Assembly (NCBI GenBank): GCA_963169665.1 | Contig: CAUJET010000047.1 | Span: 1 to 40,962 of the forward strand | Length of the DNA: 40,962 nt | Reading direction: 5' to 3' | Origin: Actinomycetota bacterium | GTDB taxonomy: Bacteria; Actinomycetota; Acidimicrobiia; Acidimicrobiales; Ilumatobacteraceae | Shown: positions 16,666 through 24,767 of the stretch, piece after piece | Position numbering within the stretch: position 1 is the stretch's first letter | How the letters are laid out: every line of letters starts with the position of its first letter | Program-made: the position numbers and the translations under genes | The notes under the pieces: generated by a model | Database searches by the model: none | The model's input: the letters and a program-made list of their open reading frames with translations, nothing else | Told to the model about the DNA's origin: nothing

Positions 16666-16713
16666 CTTCGACGGCGTCCGACGGGGTCCTGCCCGCGTGG
16701 CAGGATTCGCGCC

Positions 16714-17865
16714 GTGACCTGGACCGGCGGACAACTCGATCGCATGCGCGGCGTGGGCGACCCCCTCGCGGACGACACGGTGGCGGCGATCTTCGAACGC
16801 GGCGATCTCCCTGCGGTCCATTCGCTGATGCGCACGCTCGTGCACAACGACCAACTCGTGCCCGACGCGTTCCCGGACGAGGTGCGCTCCTACCTCGAGC
16901 AGGACCCCATGCCCGCCGGGGTCGACATGGCCCGCATCGAACGGGCCCAGGACTTCTTCCAGCTGTGGGGCGTGCAGATCTCGCTGTCGCTGTTCTGTGC
17001 GTCGTTGCCGTCCGCCTACGCGGCGGCCAAGGGTGTGAAGGTGCTCTACGAGACCGCCCGGCTCCAGACCGACACGCGTCGACGCATCCTCGAGACCGGC
17101 CAGTTCCTCATGGACGTGATGGCCCCCGGCGGACTCGCGCCCGGCGGCAAGGGCATCCGTTCGATCCAGCGCGTGCGGTTGATGCACGCAGCGGTCCGTC
17201 GGCTCATCCTGACCGACGGCGCGTGGGACACCGCGGCGTGGGGTGTGCCGATCAACCAGGAGGATCTCGCCGGCACGATGTTGTCGTTCTCGTACGTGCC
17301 CTGCGAACCGCTGCGCCGGCTCGGCGTCGACGTGTCGGATCAGGACGCGGAGGACTACATCGCGTGCTGGAACGTCGTCGGCGAGATGTTGGGCGTGCTG
17401 CCGGAGATGCGCCCGGCAGGGGTCGCGGAGGCGACGGAACTGGTCGGGCTGATCCGGGTGCGTCACGACCGACCGTCGCCCGAGGGAGCGGCGATGACCG
17501 CGGCCCTCGTCGACCTGCTCGAGGAGATGACGCCCCACCTCGGGCATCGCCGGTCCGGTCCGGCGCACATCCGTGGGCTCGGCCGTCTCGTGCCCGTGAT
17601 GATCCGTCACCTCGTCGGCGACGACGTCGCAGCGATGATCGCGGTGCCGCCGTCGCGGCCCGGATGGTTCCGCATCTTCGAACCGGTGCTGGTGCTGATC
17701 CGAGCGGTCGAGTCGGGCGTGGAGCGCGACCGCCACCTCCATACGTTGGTCGAACCACTCGGCCGGGCGTTGCTCGTGGGGTCGTTCGCGATCGAGCGGG
17801 GTGGCGTGCGAGCGCCCTTCGACATCCCCGACCACCTGGCCCGCCGATGGGTGCTGTCGACGTGA
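16714..17865 (+). CDS. DUF2236 (Lcp/MpaB-type) haem-dependent oxygenase family protein
   Basis: A 383-aa protein from GTG 16714. It carries the DUF2236 layout: RRRILETGQFLMDVM, RVRLMHAAVRRL, then WGVPINQEDLAGTMLSFS. In rubber oxygenase Lcp of Streptomyces K30 the residues R164, T168 and H198 are needed for haem binding or activity. Here Arg124, Thr128 and His158 have exactly the same spacing (4 and 30). Known relatives cleave C=C bonds of polyisoprene (Lcp) or of a farnesyl side chain (MpaB). It lacks a signal peptide, unlike secreted Lcp. The following membrane-protein gene overlaps or nearly abuts it, and a cyclase/ATPase regulator is divergent. Substrate unknown; an isoprenoid is inferred. 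Confidence 0.85.
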   Translation: MTWTGGQLDRMRGVGDPLADDTVAAIFERGDLPAVHSLMRTLVHNDQLVPDAFPDEVRSYLEQDPMPAGVDMARIERAQDFFQLWGVQISLSLFCASLPSAYAAAKGVKVLYETARLQTDTRRRILETGQFLMDVMAPGGLAPGGKGIRSIQRVRLMHAAVRRLILTDGAWDTAAWGVPINQEDLAGTMLSFSYVPCEPLRRLGVDVSDQDAEDYIACWNVVGEMLGVLPEMRPAGVAEATELVGLIRVRHDRPSPEGAAMTAALVDLLEEMTPHLGHRRSGPAHIRGLGRLVPVMIRHLVGDDVAAMIAVPPSRPGWFRIFEPVLVLIRAVESGVERDRHLHTLVEPLGRALLVGSFAIERGGVRAPFDIPDHLARRWVLST

Positions 17866-17870
17866 ACCAC

Positions 17871-18545
17871 ATGACCGTGCTCGCACAGCAGACCTACACC
17901 GACTGGGAGACGTTCTGGTACGTCGGCGGGTTCCTCGCCTGGGCGCCTGCGTACGTGGCGGTCGTGCTGATCGCCTTCCGCGAACGGCGGCTGGAGATCC
18001 CGATGCTCGCCGCGACGTCCAACGTCGTGTGGGAGTTCATGTGGGGTTTCGTGTTCGACCAGGACATGGGGCCGGGCCTGCAGTTCATCTATCGAGGTGC
18101 GTGCGTCCTCGACCTGTTCATCCTGGTCAACGTCTTCCGCTATGGCGGACTGCAGACCCAGGCGCCACTGCTGAAACGGCACCACGTCACGCTCGTCTCG
18201 GTGATGCTCATCGGTTGGGGATGGTTCTTCTGGGCGCTGCGTGACTCCGGCTACGACCTCCCACTGGGCAGCGTCTCGGCATACCTCGACAACCTGTTGA
18301 TGTCGGGCCTCTACCTGTGGTTGCTGCTGACCCGCCCGGATCCCCGGGAGTTGTCGATCGTGGTGGCGATCTCGAAGGGCATCGGGACCGGCATGGTGAC
18401 CGTCTTCGTGTTCATGCGCTATCCCGACCACGCGTTCGTGCAGATGCTGGCGATCATGGTGGCGGTGCTCGACCTCACCTACATGATCGGTCTGATCGTC
18501 CGCCGCACCCGAGAGGCGCATCGGCACGTGCCCGTCCTCGTGTGA
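17871..18545 (+). CDS. Polytopic membrane protein resembling Pyr4/PaxB-type membrane terpene cyclases
   Basis: A 224-aa protein with about seven hydrophobic segments (roughly 16-36, 44-62, 73-90, 105-122, 137-153, 163-182, 190-210). Helix 2 holds N51-V-V-W-E55-F, and the last helix holds Asp201 in VLDLTYM. Fungal Pyr4/PaxB cyclases are small seven-helix membrane proteins with an N-x-x-W-E motif and two essential acids (Glu63 and Asp218 in Pyr4). Position, order and spacing agree well, and RGACVLDLFIL after helix 2 also fits. From memory of the family only, so homology needs a profile search. An alternative start is GTG 17862, which overlaps the oxygenase stop in GTGA and would couple translation. 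Confidence 0.6.
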   Translation: MTVLAQQTYTDWETFWYVGGFLAWAPAYVAVVLIAFRERRLEIPMLAATSNVVWEFMWGFVFDQDMGPGLQFIYRGACVLDLFILVNVFRYGGLQTQAPLLKRHHVTLVSVMLIGWGWFFWALRDSGYDLPLGSVSAYLDNLLMSGLYLWLLLTRPDPRELSIVVAISKGIGTGMVTVFVFMRYPDHAFVQMLAIMVAVLDLTYMIGLIVRRTREAHRHVPVLV

Positions 18546-18590
18546 CACCGAGGTCGCGGTCCGCCGCGACCGCCTCGGCGCTCGGTCGGC

Positions 18591-19295
18591 TCACGTCCCG
18601 AGCAGATCGAGCACGCGCTCCACATCGGCGAGGTCGGCGAGCACGTGGTCGGCTCCGAGGTCCGACAGGGCATCGACCGAGTAGGTGCCGGTGGCGACCA
18701 GCAGACAGCGCACGCCGGCGCCTCGGGCGCAGGCGGCGTCGCGAGGGGTGTCGCCGATGATCCACACCGCCGACGGGTCGATCTCGCCGATGTCGTCGCG
18801 TGCGGCGAGGCGGGACAGCGCGATCCGAACCAGCTCGGTGCGGTCGTGATGGTCGGAGCCGTAGCCGCCCCGTTCGAGGTCGAGCCGGTGGTCGAAGCCC
18901 GCTGCCTCGAGCTTGCGGCGCGCTGCGTGGCGGATGTTGCCGGTGACCACCGACTGCACGGCCTGCAGTTCGGCGCATCGATCGAGGAGGTCCGCCGCAC
19001 CCGGCATGGTGACGATGGACGACCGCAGATCGTCGGCGAACTCGTCGTAGTTGCGCTCCACCTCGGCGAGCAGGCGGACGACGGCGTCGTCGTCGCCGAC
19101 CCCCACCGCCTCGAGGAGATCGCGTGCGATGAGGGGGTCGGTCTTGCCGCCGAAGTCGTAGGCGATGCGGGCCATCGGCTTGCCGGTGACGGTCTCGAGC
19201 GCACGGGCGAACGCCTTCACGCCCACGCCCGGCGTGCGCAGCAGCGTGCCGTCGATGTCCCACAGCAGCACGTTGCGAGCGGTCGGTGCGGGCAC
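18591..19295 (-). CDS. HAD-superfamily phosphatase (phosphoglycolate phosphatase-like)
   Basis: A 234-aa protein from GTG 19295. Motif I is LLWDIDGTLL with the nucleophile and acid Asp pair. The cap domain follows (AFARALETVTGKPMARIAYDFGGKTD). Motif II is SVVTGN, the conserved Lys is in the AARRKLEAAGF region, and motif IV is VWIIGDTPRDAACARGAGVRC. The substrate is not evident. The frame extends to ATG 19337, but a TATCGT box at 19303-19308 lies 7 nt before GTG 19295, which points to the shorter leaderless form and keeps the promoter outside the coding region. It is divergent from the SHOCT gene. Confidence 0.87.
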   Translation of the reverse strand: MPAPTARNVLLWDIDGTLLRTPGVGVKAFARALETVTGKPMARIAYDFGGKTDPLIARDLLEAVGVGDDDAVVRLLAEVERNYDEFADDLRSSIVTMPGAADLLDRCAELQAVQSVVTGNIRHAARRKLEAAGFDHRLDLERGGYGSDHHDRTELVRIALSRLAARDDIGEIDPSAVWIIGDTPRDAACARGAGVRCLLVATGTYSVDALSDLGADHVLADLADVERVLDLLGT

Positions 19296-19302
19296 GCCGG
19301 GG

Positions 19303-19308
19303 ACGATA
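19303..19308 (-). promoter_or_regulatory. -10 box (TATCGT) for the HAD gene
   Basis: TATCGT on the minus strand is 7 nt before GTG 19295 and decides that start over ATG 19337. Confidence 0.45.
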
Positions 19309-19360
19309 CTTCTCACCGACTTCACACGCCCCTCCAACCCACCGGCACGAGCCCCGTCGG

Positions 19361-19366
19361 TACGTT
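19361..19366 (+). promoter_or_regulatory. -10 box (TACGTT) for the SHOCT gene
   Basis: TACGTT is followed by 6 nt and ATG 19373. Confidence 0.45.
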
Positions 19367-19372
19367 CGGAGC

Positions 19373-19906
19373 ATGTCGAACCCCACCGATCACCCCGTCG
19401 ATCCGTCCCTCGATCTCACCGCCGATCACGCCGCCCACACCGGCGCCGGCGAGGGCGTGCAGCGTCAGTCCCCGCGCCGGCCCGGACCCGCCGCCGTGGT
19501 CGGCCTCGCCGCACTCGGCACGGTGTCCTCGCTCGCCGTCGCCGGCGTCGCGTTCGCCGACCGCGGCGGCGACTGGGGCTACCGCGGTGGTGGTCGTCAC
19601 TGGTGGGGCGTGGGCGGCCTGCTGCTGATGCTCGCACTCGTGGCGGCCACGGTGGCGCTCACCATGCTGCTCGTGAACCGTCGCGTCCCCACGACGGCCT
19701 CGGCCGTCGGGGGTGCACCCGTGCCGCCCTCCGTGCCGGGACCACTCGCCGGCGCCGAGGCGATCCTCGCCGAGCGGTTGGCCCGCGGCGAGATCGGTCC
19801 CGACGACTACCGCGCCAGCGTCGCCGCCCTGCGTGGCCAGCCCGCCGAGGTGCAGGTCGACCCGCCCGCGGCCCCCGGTACGACCGACGCATCGACCCCG
19901 TCCTGA
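19373..19906 (+). CDS. SHOCT-domain membrane protein
   Basis: A 177-aa protein. A hydrophilic N-terminus precedes a first hydrophobic segment (about 42-62, AAVVGLAALGTVSSLAVAGV), a Gly/Trp/Arg-rich loop, and a second membrane helix (about 80-102). The C-terminus carries a SHOCT motif (AEAILAERLARGEIGPDDYRASVAAL), a short helical module common at the ends of actinobacterial membrane proteins and thought to mediate oligomerisation. No enzymatic motif is present. The gene is monocistronic, with two strong hairpins after it. Confidence 0.8.
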   Translation: MSNPTDHPVDPSLDLTADHAAHTGAGEGVQRQSPRRPGPAAVVGLAALGTVSSLAVAGVAFADRGGDWGYRGGGRHWWGVGGLLLMLALVAATVALTMLLVNRRVPTTASAVGGAPVPPSVPGPLAGAEAILAERLARGEIGPDDYRASVAALRGQPAEVQVDPPAAPGTTDASTPS

Positions 19907-19934
19907 CCTCCTCCTGACCGCCTGCTGACGGCCC

Positions 19935-19959
19935 GACCATCGCCCGGACGGGCATGGTC
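19935..19959. terminator. Hairpin 1 after the SHOCT gene
   Basis: GACCAT-c-GCCC pairs with GGGC-ATGGTC (10 bp with one bulged C, loop GGAC), 29 bp after the stop codon. Confidence 0.5.
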
Positions 19960-19967
19960 AGCGGTCA

Positions 19968-19997
19968 CGGCGGTGCGGGCATCCGCCCGCACCGCCG
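19968..19997. terminator. Hairpin 2 after the SHOCT gene, perfect 13-bp stem
   Basis: CGGCGGTGCGGGC and its exact reverse complement flank a 4-nt ATCC loop. There is no T-run, as is common for GC-rich actinobacterial terminators. It lies 8 bp after hairpin 1. Confidence 0.6.
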
Positions 19998-20007
19998 CCC
20001 TCGGCGA

Positions 20008-20170
20008 TAGCGTCCTGCGTGCAGTGACGCCCACCCCGGGCGTTCTGCGGTCGAGTGCAGCGCTCCGGCGCCAGGTGTCCCCGGCGGTTCCACCGCTCTC
20101 CGGGACGTGTCATCCGAAGTGATGGCGGCCATGCATCAACGGCCACCACCTCCGGAAGGACCCCCTCATC
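20008..20170 (+). promoter_or_regulatory. Probable promoter and long structured leader of the helicase gene
   Basis: A TAGCGT box at 20008-20013 is the nearest -10 match, which would give a leader of about 150 nt, unusual here because most genes look leaderless. The leader holds a 6-bp hairpin ACGCCC/GGGCGT (20027-20043) and a second stem TGGCGGCC/GGCCACCA (20123-20148, one mismatch) 6 nt before the ribosome site GGAAGGA (20154-20160). The second stem could affect access to the ribosome site. Confidence 0.4.
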
Positions 20171-21745
20171 ATGACCACCTCCCCCCGTTCCGGCAGCGGC
20201 GCGCGCCCCCAGCAGGGCCGCCGTCGTCGCCCCACGCCCGTCTCCAACGAGTCCCGTCAGACCGGCGCCTCCAGCCAGTCGGCCACCCCGAACACACCGG
20301 CCCCGAGCCGTACTCCGGTCGTGATGGTCGATACGTTCACCGAACTGGGCGTCCCGCAGTCGCTCGCAGACGTGCTCGCCCGTGGCGGCGTCACGTCGCC
20401 GTTCCCCATCCAGTGCGCCACCCTGCCCGACTCGATGGCCGGGCGCGACGTCCTCGGTCGCGGTCGCACCGGCAGCGGCAAGACCCTCGCCTTCGCACTG
20501 CCCACCGTCGTGCGCCTCTCGAACTCCGAGACCAAGCGCCAGCCGAAGCGACCGCGTGCGCTCGTGCTGGTGCCCACCCGTGAGCTCGCCAACCAGGTCG
20601 CCGAGACCCTGTCGCCGCTCGCCGCAGCGGCCAACCTCAAGATGGTCACCATCTTCGGTGGTGTCGGCCAGAACCCGCAGGTCGCCGCGCTGCGCACGGG
20701 TGTCGACATCGTCGTCGCCTGCCCCGGTCGCCTCGAGGACCTCATCCAGCAGCGTCACTGCTCGCTCGACCAGGTGGAGATCACCGTCCTCGACGAGGCC
20801 GACCACATGGCCGACCTCGGCTTCCTGCCCGTCGTGCGCCGCCTGATGGACGCGACCCCCACCAAGGGTCAGCGCCTGCTTTTCTCGGCCACGCTCGACA
20901 AGGGCGTCGACGTCCTCGTCCAGCGCTTCCTCGACAGCCCCGTCGTCCACTCGGTCGATCCCGAGGTCGCCCCGGTCAGCACGATGACGCACCACGTGTT
21001 CGCCGTCGCCGCCGCCGACAAGGCCTCCGTCGTGCACGCGCTCGCCGGTGGCCGCGACCGGTCGCTGCTGTTCACCCGCACCAAGCACGGCGCGAAGAAG
21101 CTCGCCAAGCAGCTCACCCAGGCCGGCATCCCGGCGGTCGAGCTCCACGGCAACCTGTCGCAGAACGCCCGCGAGCGCAACCTCGAGAGCTTCACCGAGG
21201 GCAGCACGCGCGTGCTGGTGGCCACCGACATCGCCGCCCGCGGCATCCACGTCGACGAGATCGCCCTCGTCGTGCACGTCGACCCGCCGGCCGAGCACAA
21301 GGCGTACCTGCACCGCTCCGGTCGTACGGCTCGCGCCGGCGCCGAGGGCGTGGTCGTCACCCTGATGACCCCCGACCAGGTGAACGACGTCCGCCAGCTG
21401 GCCCGCGCTGCGTCGATCGAGCCCGTCATCACACGGGTCACCCCCGGGCACCAGGCCATCACCTCGCTCGTCGGCGAGCCGGCGGCGTTCGTCCGCCCCG
21501 CTCCGACCGCGGCGCCGGTGCGTCAGCCCCAGCGTTCGCCCAAGCCGCGTGCGGTGCAGCCGGCAGCGCCGGGTGCCTCCGCCGGTTCCGGTCGTCCGAA
21601 CGGCGCCGCAGCGGCGGGTCGCCCCGGCCGTCAGGGTGGACAGGGCGGTCGCCCCGGTGGCCGTCCGGGTCGCCCCGGTGGTGCCGGTGCCGGCGGCGGC
21701 CGCAACGGCCGTCGCACGGGCAGCGGTTCCAGCTCGTCCCGCTGA
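20171..21745 (+). CDS. DEAD-box ATP-dependent RNA helicase
   Basis: A 524-aa protein with the full motif set: Q motif FPIQCATLPDSMAGRD, motif I GRTGSGKT, Ia PTRELANQ, Ib CPGRLEDLIQ, II VLDEADHMADLGF, III FSATLD, IV LLFTRTKHGAKKL, V VLVATDIAARGIHVDEI and VI HRSGRTARAG. The N-terminal 45 residues are basic and disordered. The C-terminal 70 residues are rich in Arg, Gly and Pro (RGG-like), suited to RNA binding. Likely roles are ribosome assembly, RNA decay and cold acclimation. The start is fixed by GGAAGGA 10 nt upstream. The long leader may carry post-transcriptional control. Confidence 0.95.
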   Translation: MTTSPRSGSGARPQQGRRRRPTPVSNESRQTGASSQSATPNTPAPSRTPVVMVDTFTELGVPQSLADVLARGGVTSPFPIQCATLPDSMAGRDVLGRGRTGSGKTLAFALPTVVRLSNSETKRQPKRPRALVLVPTRELANQVAETLSPLAAAANLKMVTIFGGVGQNPQVAALRTGVDIVVACPGRLEDLIQQRHCSLDQVEITVLDEADHMADLGFLPVVRRLMDATPTKGQRLLFSATLDKGVDVLVQRFLDSPVVHSVDPEVAPVSTMTHHVFAVAAADKASVVHALAGGRDRSLLFTRTKHGAKKLAKQLTQAGIPAVELHGNLSQNARERNLESFTEGSTRVLVATDIAARGIHVDEIALVVHVDPPAEHKAYLHRSGRTARAGAEGVVVTLMTPDQVNDVRQLARAASIEPVITRVTPGHQAITSLVGEPAAFVRPAPTAAPVRQPQRSPKPRAVQPAAPGASAGSGRPNGAAAAGRPGRQGGQGGRPGGRPGRPGGAGAGGGRNGRRTGSGSSSSR

Positions 21746-21774
21746 CCTCCTCCTGAACGTGCGGCGGTCCGGGG

Positions 21775-22683
21775 TCAGGCCGGTGCTGCCTGCCAGCGAC
21801 CGGGCTGCACCTCGGCCAACCGGCCGCGTGCGACCAGCCGTTCGATCGACATCCGCGCCGATCGCAGCTCGACGGTGTCGACGAACGGCAGGGTCACGTG
21901 CGGGCGGTACACGAAGCGATGTGCCACGAAGTCCTCGATCGAGCGCGGCGCGTCGGCGAAGGCGACCATGTTCTCCTCGCGGTGGGCGATCACCGCGGTG
22001 AACGCGTCGATCGCCTCGAGATAGGCGTCGCGGCCGTCGATCACGCCCTTGTGGTGGAACGTGACGTACCAGCGCGCGTCGATCTCACGGGCCCGGGCGA
22101 GCGAACGTTCGAAGTCGTCGAGGCTGCTCCACTCGTCGCCGTAGTACGGGCCGAAGGCGGAGAGGTCGATGTCGCCCGTGACGAACACGCCGTCGGGTTC
22201 GATGAGCATCCCGGTGTGCCCGCGGGTGTGGCCCGGCAGGTGCACCGGCGTGATCGTCACACCGCCCAGGTCGATCACCTCTCCGTCGGCGAACCCGGTC
22301 GCGTCGGCACGGGGCACGTAGGTGAAGTCGCGGACGATGATCTCGCGGAACGACCGCTCCGCCTCCGGCGACATGCCGTACATCTCCATCAGGCCGTCGA
22401 TCGATCGCGCACCCTGCACGTCGTGCTCGTGGATGTGCACGCTCGCCCCGGGGAAGAGGTGCACGCCGGCGAGGTGGTCCTCGTGCGCATGGGTGAGCAC
22501 GACCATGTCGACCGGCGCGAGTTCGGAGAGATCGGCGCGCAGCCGCAGCGACGTGGACGGGTCGATGATCGCGGTCGCCCGGTCGCCGCGCACGAGCACC
22601 GAGTTGCCGGCGGGATACCGACCTCCGTCGATGCCGATGAGCGCGGTCGTGTGCGGGCCGAGGACCAGATCGGTGTCGAGCAT
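21775..22683 (-). CDS. Metallo-beta-lactamase-fold hydrolase (first of two in the window)
   Basis: A 302-aa protein. The metal site is visible: THAHEDH (His65, His67, Asp69, His70), LPGHTRGH for the third His, TGDIDLSAFG for the bridging Asp, and TFHHKGV for the final His. After the MBL core comes a C-terminal helical region of about 80 residues (SIEDFVAHRFVYRP, SARMSIERLVARGRL) resembling the winged-helix tail of LACTB2/RNase-Z-like members. The substrate is unknown; thioester or lactone hydrolysis is typical. It is convergent with the helicase. CAAGCT, a partial -10 match, lies 6 nt before the ATG. Confidence 0.85.
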   Translation of the reverse strand: MLDTDLVLGPHTTALIGIDGGRYPAGNSVLVRGDRATAIIDPSTSLRLRADLSELAPVDMVVLTHAHEDHLAGVHLFPGASVHIHEHDVQGARSIDGLMEMYGMSPEAERSFREIIVRDFTYVPRADATGFADGEVIDLGGVTITPVHLPGHTRGHTGMLIEPDGVFVTGDIDLSAFGPYYGDEWSSLDDFERSLARAREIDARWYVTFHHKGVIDGRDAYLEAIDAFTAVIAHREENMVAFADAPRSIEDFVAHRFVYRPHVTLPFVDTVELRSARMSIERLVARGRLAEVQPGRWQAAPA

Positions 22684-22740
22684 CGTGGCAGCTTGGTCGA
22701 CGGCGCGGCCCGCCGTCGACGTCGACGAGTGCCGGACGCG

Positions 22741-23871
22741 TCAGCTGGGCGTGTCGCCGAAGCTGATGCCCATCTCGCGGGCGGTGCGCACGGTGTCGCA
22801 GTCGAGCGGCACCTTCTTCTGCTTGCCGCTCACATCGGCCAGCGGCACGTGGTTCACCGAATCGCCGGCGAGGCACACCATGCGTCCGTCGAGACCGTCG
22901 GCGAGGGCGCGAACCGCCGCGGCGCCGAAGCGGAGGGCGAGCAGCCGGTCGAACGACGTGGGCGAACCGCCGCGGAGCAGGTGGCCGAGCACGACGGTTC
23001 GCGCTTCTTTGCCAGTGAGCCGCTCGAGGTCGTCGGCCACCTTGCTGCCGATGCCGCCGAGCCGCTCGCTGTGGCCCTTGCCGGCCGCCTCGATGGTGCT
23101 GTGGCCGCCTCCGAGCGGGGTGGCTCCCTCGGCCACGACGACGATCGAGAACTTCGAACCGTGCTCGTGGCGATGGGCGATCGTCTCGGCCACCGGCATC
23201 AGATCGAACGGGATCTCCGGGATGAGGATGGCGTGTGCGCCCGAGGCGACCCCGGCGTGGAGTGCGATCCAGCCGGCGTAGCGACCCATCACCTCGACGA
23301 CGATCACCCGGCCGTGGGAGGTGGCGGTGGAGAACAGACGGTCGATGCACTCGGACGCGAAGCTGACCGCACTGTCGAAACCGAACGTGGACATCGTGGC
23401 CTCGAGGTCGTTGTCGATCGTCTTGGGCACACCGATCACCCGCAGGCCGGCGACGTTCAGATGGTGGCCGATGCTGAGTGAGCCGTCGCCACCGATCGTG
23501 ATCAACGCGTCGATGCCACGCTCCGCGAAGCGGTCGAGCAACTCGGGCGTCCGGTCGACCTCGACGACGGAGCCGTCGGCGCGCTCGACGGGGAATCGGG
23601 TGGGATTGCCCCGATTGGTGGTGCCGAGGATGGTGCCGCCGAGGTGAACGATGCCGCGCACGCGGTCGCGTGACAGCGAGATCACACCACCGTCGTCGTA
23701 CTCCTCGGGGGAGAGCAGGCCGTTGAAGCCGTCGCGGATCCCCACCACGTCCCAGCCGAGGTTGTGCGCGGCGAGGGTGGCCGCACGGATCACGGCGTTG
23801 AGCCCGGGCGCATCACCGCCACCGGTGCTGAGCGCGATGCGACGGATCGGGGGGTGAGCGGGGGTGGACAC
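22741..23871 (-). CDS. pfkA: 6-phosphofructokinase, group III type
   Basis: A 376-aa protein from GTG 23871. Motifs are STGGGDAPGLNAVIRA (11-30 region), IGGDGS (126-131), VPKTIDND (148-155), MGRYAGWIAL and IPEIPFD. Gly in GGDGS is the residue associated with ATP use, whereas pyrophosphate enzymes carry Asp there. Lys in PKTIDND, instead of Gly of classical bacterial ATP-PFKs, is typical of PPi-dependent and mixed actinobacterial group III enzymes. ATP dependence is thus the better prediction. It phosphorylates fructose 6-phosphate in glycolysis. The TATCAT box 6 nt upstream supports this GTG rather than the longer frame to 23967. Confidence 0.93.
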   Translation of the reverse strand: MSTPAHPPIRRIALSTGGGDAPGLNAVIRAATLAAHNLGWDVVGIRDGFNGLLSPEEYDDGGVISLSRDRVRGIVHLGGTILGTTNRGNPTRFPVERADGSVVEVDRTPELLDRFAERGIDALITIGGDGSLSIGHHLNVAGLRVIGVPKTIDNDLEATMSTFGFDSAVSFASECIDRLFSTATSHGRVIVVEVMGRYAGWIALHAGVASGAHAILIPEIPFDLMPVAETIAHRHEHGSKFSIVVVAEGATPLGGGHSTIEAAGKGHSERLGGIGSKVADDLERLTGKEARTVVLGHLLRGGSPTSFDRLLALRFGAAAVRALADGLDGRMVCLAGDSVNHVPLADVSGKQKKVPLDCDTVRTAREMGISFGDTPS

Positions 23872-23877
23872 GGCCCG

Positions 23878-23883
23878 ATGATA
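23878..23883 (-). promoter_or_regulatory. -10 box (TATCAT) for the phosphofructokinase gene
   Basis: TATCAT on the minus strand is 6 nt before GTG 23871; one of the better matches to TATAAT in the window. Confidence 0.5.
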
Positions 23884-23970
23884 CGCCCGGCACGGTCGCG
23901 ACTGGGCTGACACCACGCCTCTGCCGGGGGTGCAGGAGCGGCCGGGCCGATCGACTCGCGCCCGCATCGC

Positions 23971-23976
23971 TACGGT
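23971..23976 (+). promoter_or_regulatory. -10 box (TACGGT) for the PhyH gene
   Basis: TACGGT is followed by 8 nt and GTG 23985. Confidence 0.4.
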
Positions 23977-23984
23977 GACGGTTC

Positions 23985-24767
23985 GTGGAGCTGCCTGCGG
24001 TCACCGACGATCTCGATCGGGCCGCGCACGATCTCGACGAGTACGGACTGTGCCTCGTGAGCGGCGCGCTGGTCGGTGACGACCTCGACGAGGTGCGCCA
24101 TCGGCTGTATGCGGCTGCCGACGACGACCTCGCATCGGGTGCACGGCAGACGTTCGCGATGGACAACCCGGCCGACGGCTCGAACACCCGTGTGTGGAAC
24201 CTGCTCAACCGCGGGTGGTGCTTCGTGCGGCTCGCCGAACACCCGGCGGCCATCCGGCTCCTGCGCGGCCTGCTCGGCTGGCCGGTGCAGCTGTCGAACA
24301 TCTCCGCCAACATCACCGGCCCGGGCGGCGGCGAGATGGTGTTCCACGCCGATCAGCTGTACATGCCCCAGCCGTGGCGCGGCCCGCAGGGTGCCAACGT
24401 GCTGTGGATGGCCGATGACTTCACGGAGGCGAACGGTGCCACTCGTGTGGTGCCCGGCAGCCATCGGTGGAACCGCACGCCGGGCCCCGACGACATGGGC
24501 ATCGACACCGTCCCGCTCGAAGCGCCGGCCGGCACGATGTGCGTGATGGAGGGTCGCGTGTGGCACCGCACGGGCAACAACGTCACGGCCGATCAGCGTC
24601 GCGGTGGCATCTTCGCCTGGTACACGATCCCCATCTATCGAACCCAGGAGAACTGGTTCCTCTCGCTCGATCCCATCGTCGCCCAGAACGCATCTGACAC
24701 GATGCTGGAGTTGCTCGGATACAAGGCCGCGGGTCTCGGACTCGTGAACGGGAGGTCACCGCGATGA
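23985..24767 (+). CDS. Phytanoyl-CoA dioxygenase (PhyH) family protein
   Basis: A 260-aa Fe(II)/2-oxoglutarate oxygenase. The iron triad is His121 and Asp123 (MVFHADQ) plus His194 (EGRVWHRTGNN). The Arg of RRGGIFAWY, about 11 residues after His194, would bind 2-oxoglutarate. VVPGSHRW is a further family signature. It hydroxylates a lipid-like or small-molecule substrate that is not known. Its stop codon overlaps the next start in ATGA (24764-24767), so it is coupled to the FAD dehydrogenase and the two probably act in one pathway. Confidence 0.9.
   Translation: MELPAVTDDLDRAAHDLDEYGLCLVSGALVGDDLDEVRHRLYAAADDDLASGARQTFAMDNPADGSNTRVWNLLNRGWCFVRLAEHPAAIRLLRGLLGWPVQLSNISANITGPGGGEMVFHADQLYMPQPWRGPQGANVLWMADDFTEANGATRVVPGSHRWNRTPGPDDMGIDTVPLEAPAGTMCVMEGRVWHRTGNNVTADQRRGGIFAWYTIPIYRTQENWFLSLDPIVAQNASDTMLELLGYKAAGLGLVNGRSPR

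Noticed and set aside
15142..16713. Plus-strand open frame running from inside the cyclase/ATPase gene into the DUF2236 gene
   Set aside because: The upstream 524 codons are antisense to the cyclase/ATPase; homology to DUF2236 begins only after GTG 16714.
16654..17886. Upstream extension of the cyclase/ATPase frame by about 411 codons
   Set aside because: It is antisense to the DUF2236 gene and shows shadow composition; the cyclase domain and a TACGCT box place the start at 16653.
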